NCBI GenBank assembly: GCA_014871605.1
Contig: WGSQ01000124.1
Location: 1 to 5,200 of the forward strand
Direction of reading: 5' to 3'
From: Collinsella sp.
GTDB taxonomy: Bacteria > Actinomycetota > Coriobacteriia > Coriobacteriales > Coriobacteriaceae
Length of the DNA: 5,200 bases
The notes below the pieces were generated by a model. It saw only the letters and a list, made by a program, of their open reading frames with translations, had not been told where the DNA came from and did no database searches. A program made the translations under genes and the position numbers. Shown here one piece after another: positions 3,938-5,200 of the stretch. Numbering within the stretch: the first letter of the stretch is position 1; every line of letters starts with the position of its first letter.

Positions 3938-5026
3938 ATGGCACATGTCGATGACCAGCGTGTGGCGCGCGTGCTCGATGCGCTCGAGGCTCAACACCCT
4001 GGCGCACAGCTGCTCGTAAACGACCCGTGGTCGATCTACTATCTGACCGGCTTTTATGCCGATATGTTCGAGCGTTTTTGTGGCGTGCTGCTCGCGCGCG
4101 ACAGCGAGCCCGTGATCTTGGTCAACGCCCTGCATCAGCTGCCCGAGTACGACAATGCCCGCGTCGCCTATCACACCGATACCGACGTCGTGACCGACGC
4201 CATCGCACGTGAGATCGACCCAGACAAGCCGCTTGGTATCGACACCGTCATGCGTTCCGGCTTTTTGATGCCCCTCATGGAGCGCCATGCCGCCAGCGAG
4301 TTTTTCCTGGGCGACTTTGCCGTCACCGACGCACGCACCTACAAGGATGCCACCGAGCAGAAGCTCATGCGCGCGTCCTCGGCCGCTAACGACGCTGTGA
4401 TGGCCGATGTTATCAAGCTCGTCCACGAGGGCGTGACGGAGCGCGAAATTGCCGACCAGATGCTCAGCCTGTATCGCAAGCACGGCTGCGAGGGCTTTAG
4501 CTTTCCGCCCATCGTGAGCTTTGGCGCCAACGCCGGCGACCCGCACCACGAGCCCGACGACACGGTACTCAAGCGTGGCGACGTGGTGCTGTTCGACATT
4601 GGCGGACGCCATCGTAACTACTGCTCGGACATGACGCGCACGTTCTTTTGGGGCGAGCCGGACGAGGAGACCGCGCGTATCTACGATATCGTACGCCGCG
4701 CCAACGAGGCCGCCGAGGCGCTCATCGCACCGGGCGTGCGCATGTGCGATCTGGACCGCGCCGCGCGCGATGTGATTGAGGACGCTGGCTACGGAAAGTA
4801 CTTTACGCATCGCCTGGGTCACTCGATCGGACTGCAGGACCACGAGCCGGGCGACGTCTCGCTGGTCAACGAGCAGGTCGTAGAGCCGGGCATGACGTTC
4901 TCCATCGAACCGGGCATCTACCTCCCCGACCGCACCGGCGTCCGCATCGAGGACCTGGCCCTGGTGACCGAGAACGGCGTCGAGATTCTCAACGCCTACC
5001 CCCACGATCCGGTCCGCCTAGACTAG
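3938..5026 (+). CDS. M24-family Xaa-Pro dipeptidase (PepQ-like)
   Basis: Cytoplasmic dinuclear metallopeptidase, 362 aa, that removes residues N-terminal to proline, typically from Xaa-Pro dipeptides at the end of peptide breakdown. Seen: an N-terminal creatinase-like domain (about 1-135, with DPWSIYYLTGFYADMF), then the pita-bread catalytic domain (about 140-355). All five metal ligands are present: D220 (VLFDIGG), D231 (SDMTRTF), H295 (RLGHSIG), E324 (SIEPGIY) and E338 (RIEDLA). H203/H204 in DPHHEPDD and H302 in LQDHEPG match conserved family histidines. Length fits bacterial PepQ enzymes (about 360 aa) and is shorter than AMPP-type aminopeptidase P proteins, although automated pipelines may use that name. 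There is no signal peptide. It stands alone after the repeat nest, with its own candidate promoter and a hairpin 5 nt after its stop. I see no functional link to the redox operon. Confidence 0.92.
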   Translation: MAHVDDQRVARVLDALEAQHPGAQLLVNDPWSIYYLTGFYADMFERFCGVLLARDSEPVILVNALHQLPEYDNARVAYHTDTDVVTDAIAREIDPDKPLGIDTVMRSGFLMPLMERHAASEFFLGDFAVTDARTYKDATEQKLMRASSAANDAVMADVIKLVHEGVTEREIADQMLSLYRKHGCEGFSFPPIVSFGANAGDPHHEPDDTVLKRGDVVLFDIGGRHRNYCSDMTRTFFWGEPDEETARIYDIVRRANEAAEALIAPGVRMCDLDRAARDVIEDAGYGKYFTHRLGHSIGLQDHEPGDVSLVNEQVVEPGMTFSIEPGIYLPDRTGVRIEDLALVTENGVEILNAYPHDPVRLD

Positions 5027-5030
5027 CCAA

Positions 5031-5059
5031 TGTGACAAAGGGACAGTCCCTTTGACACA
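5031..5059. terminator. Hairpin after the peptidase gene, terminator-like dispersed repeat
   Basis: TGTGACAAAGGGA (5031-5043), CAG, then TCCCTTTGACACA (5047-5059): 12 of 13 pairs, the only mismatch being A5035/A5055. The core AAAGGGA/TCCCTTT is perfect and begins just after the stop. The A-run before and T-run inside the stem could give weak bidirectional termination, but there is no long T-tail. I recall similar hairpins recurring between genes in Collinsella-like genomes, so it may be a dispersed repeat used as a terminator. Confidence 0.55.
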
Positions 5060-5060
5060 T

Positions 5061-5200
5061 CCCCTTAACGCAGTGCCACAAAAACGGGCCATCTACTACG
5101 CTTAACCCGCATAGGTCGACCATACCCGCGTTTTCGCAAAATCCGCAAGCTGTCTACCTGCACTGATAATTGTTCTCGGGGGAAGCGGGCACTGCGGGGC
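5061..5200. repeat. Second repeat-like intergenic element, running to the window edge
   Basis: CGCAGTGCC (5069-5077) is the exact inverse of GGCACTGCG (5188-5196), with CCCC before the first and GGG after the second. This suggests element ends about 128 bp apart. The interior shares AAGCYGTCTACCTGC (5147-5161) with the 160-bp element at 3625-3639 and has a small GCGTTTTCGC hairpin (5128-5137). No gene is visible. The right end may continue beyond the window. Confidence 0.4.

Noticed and set aside
3920..5005. Long minus-strand open frame (361 codons) opposite the peptidase gene
   Set aside because: Its translation has no recognisable domain, and the opposite strand encodes an M24 peptidase with every catalytic ligand. 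Long antisense frames are expected from the codon bias of GC-rich genes.

Overview
The window looks like chromosome from a high-GC gut actinobacterium of the Coriobacteriia, most probably Collinsella. This rests on three things: GC-rich coding sequence, an anaerobe-type redox gene trio, and intergenic DNA packed with GGGACGGGG-containing inverted repeats and an AAAGGGACAGTCCCTTT-type hairpin that I associate with this group. The genus call is recognition from memory, not a database result.

Layout. Positions 1-147 are a leader with no convincing gene, holding two short hairpins. A tight three-gene operon on the + strand follows: a 485-aa DAO-family FAD oxidoreductase with a C-terminal BFD-type [2Fe-2S] domain (148-1605); a 458-aa FAD/NAD(P) pyridine-nucleotide oxidoreductase (1607-2983); and a 136-aa cysteine-rich DUF1667 protein (2987-3397). 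Gaps are 1 and 3 nt, and each downstream gene has its Shine-Dalgarno inside the end of the gene before it. The most likely role is a soluble anaerobic glycerol-3-phosphate-type (or other 2-hydroxyacid-type) dehydrogenase complex. Electrons would pass from substrate through FAD and the [2Fe-2S] centre to the second flavoprotein, with DUF1667 as a probable metal-cluster subunit. The substrate is not proven, and no glycerol kinase or facilitator lies in the window.

Positions 3398-3937 are a 540-bp gene-free gap made almost wholly of nested inverted repeats: a 33-nt repeat in three copies (two + and one -), a 63-bp hairpin, a 160-bp element with 29-nt arms, and a perfect 35-bp-arm palindrome. The outermost 33-nt arms (3386-3418 and 3858-3890) enclose about 505 bp. 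The left arm supplies the last three codons and stop of the DUF1667 gene. The right arm supplies a candidate -35 box for the next gene.

Positions 3938-5026 encode a complete 362-aa M24-family Xaa-Pro dipeptidase (PepQ-like) with all five metal ligands. It is transcribed separately and has no obvious link to the redox trio. It is followed by a small hairpin (5031-5059) and a second repeat-like element (about 5061-5200) that runs to the window edge. The genes are ordinary for the lineage. The unusual part is the repeat nest between operon and peptidase, and the way its ends contribute gene parts on both sides.
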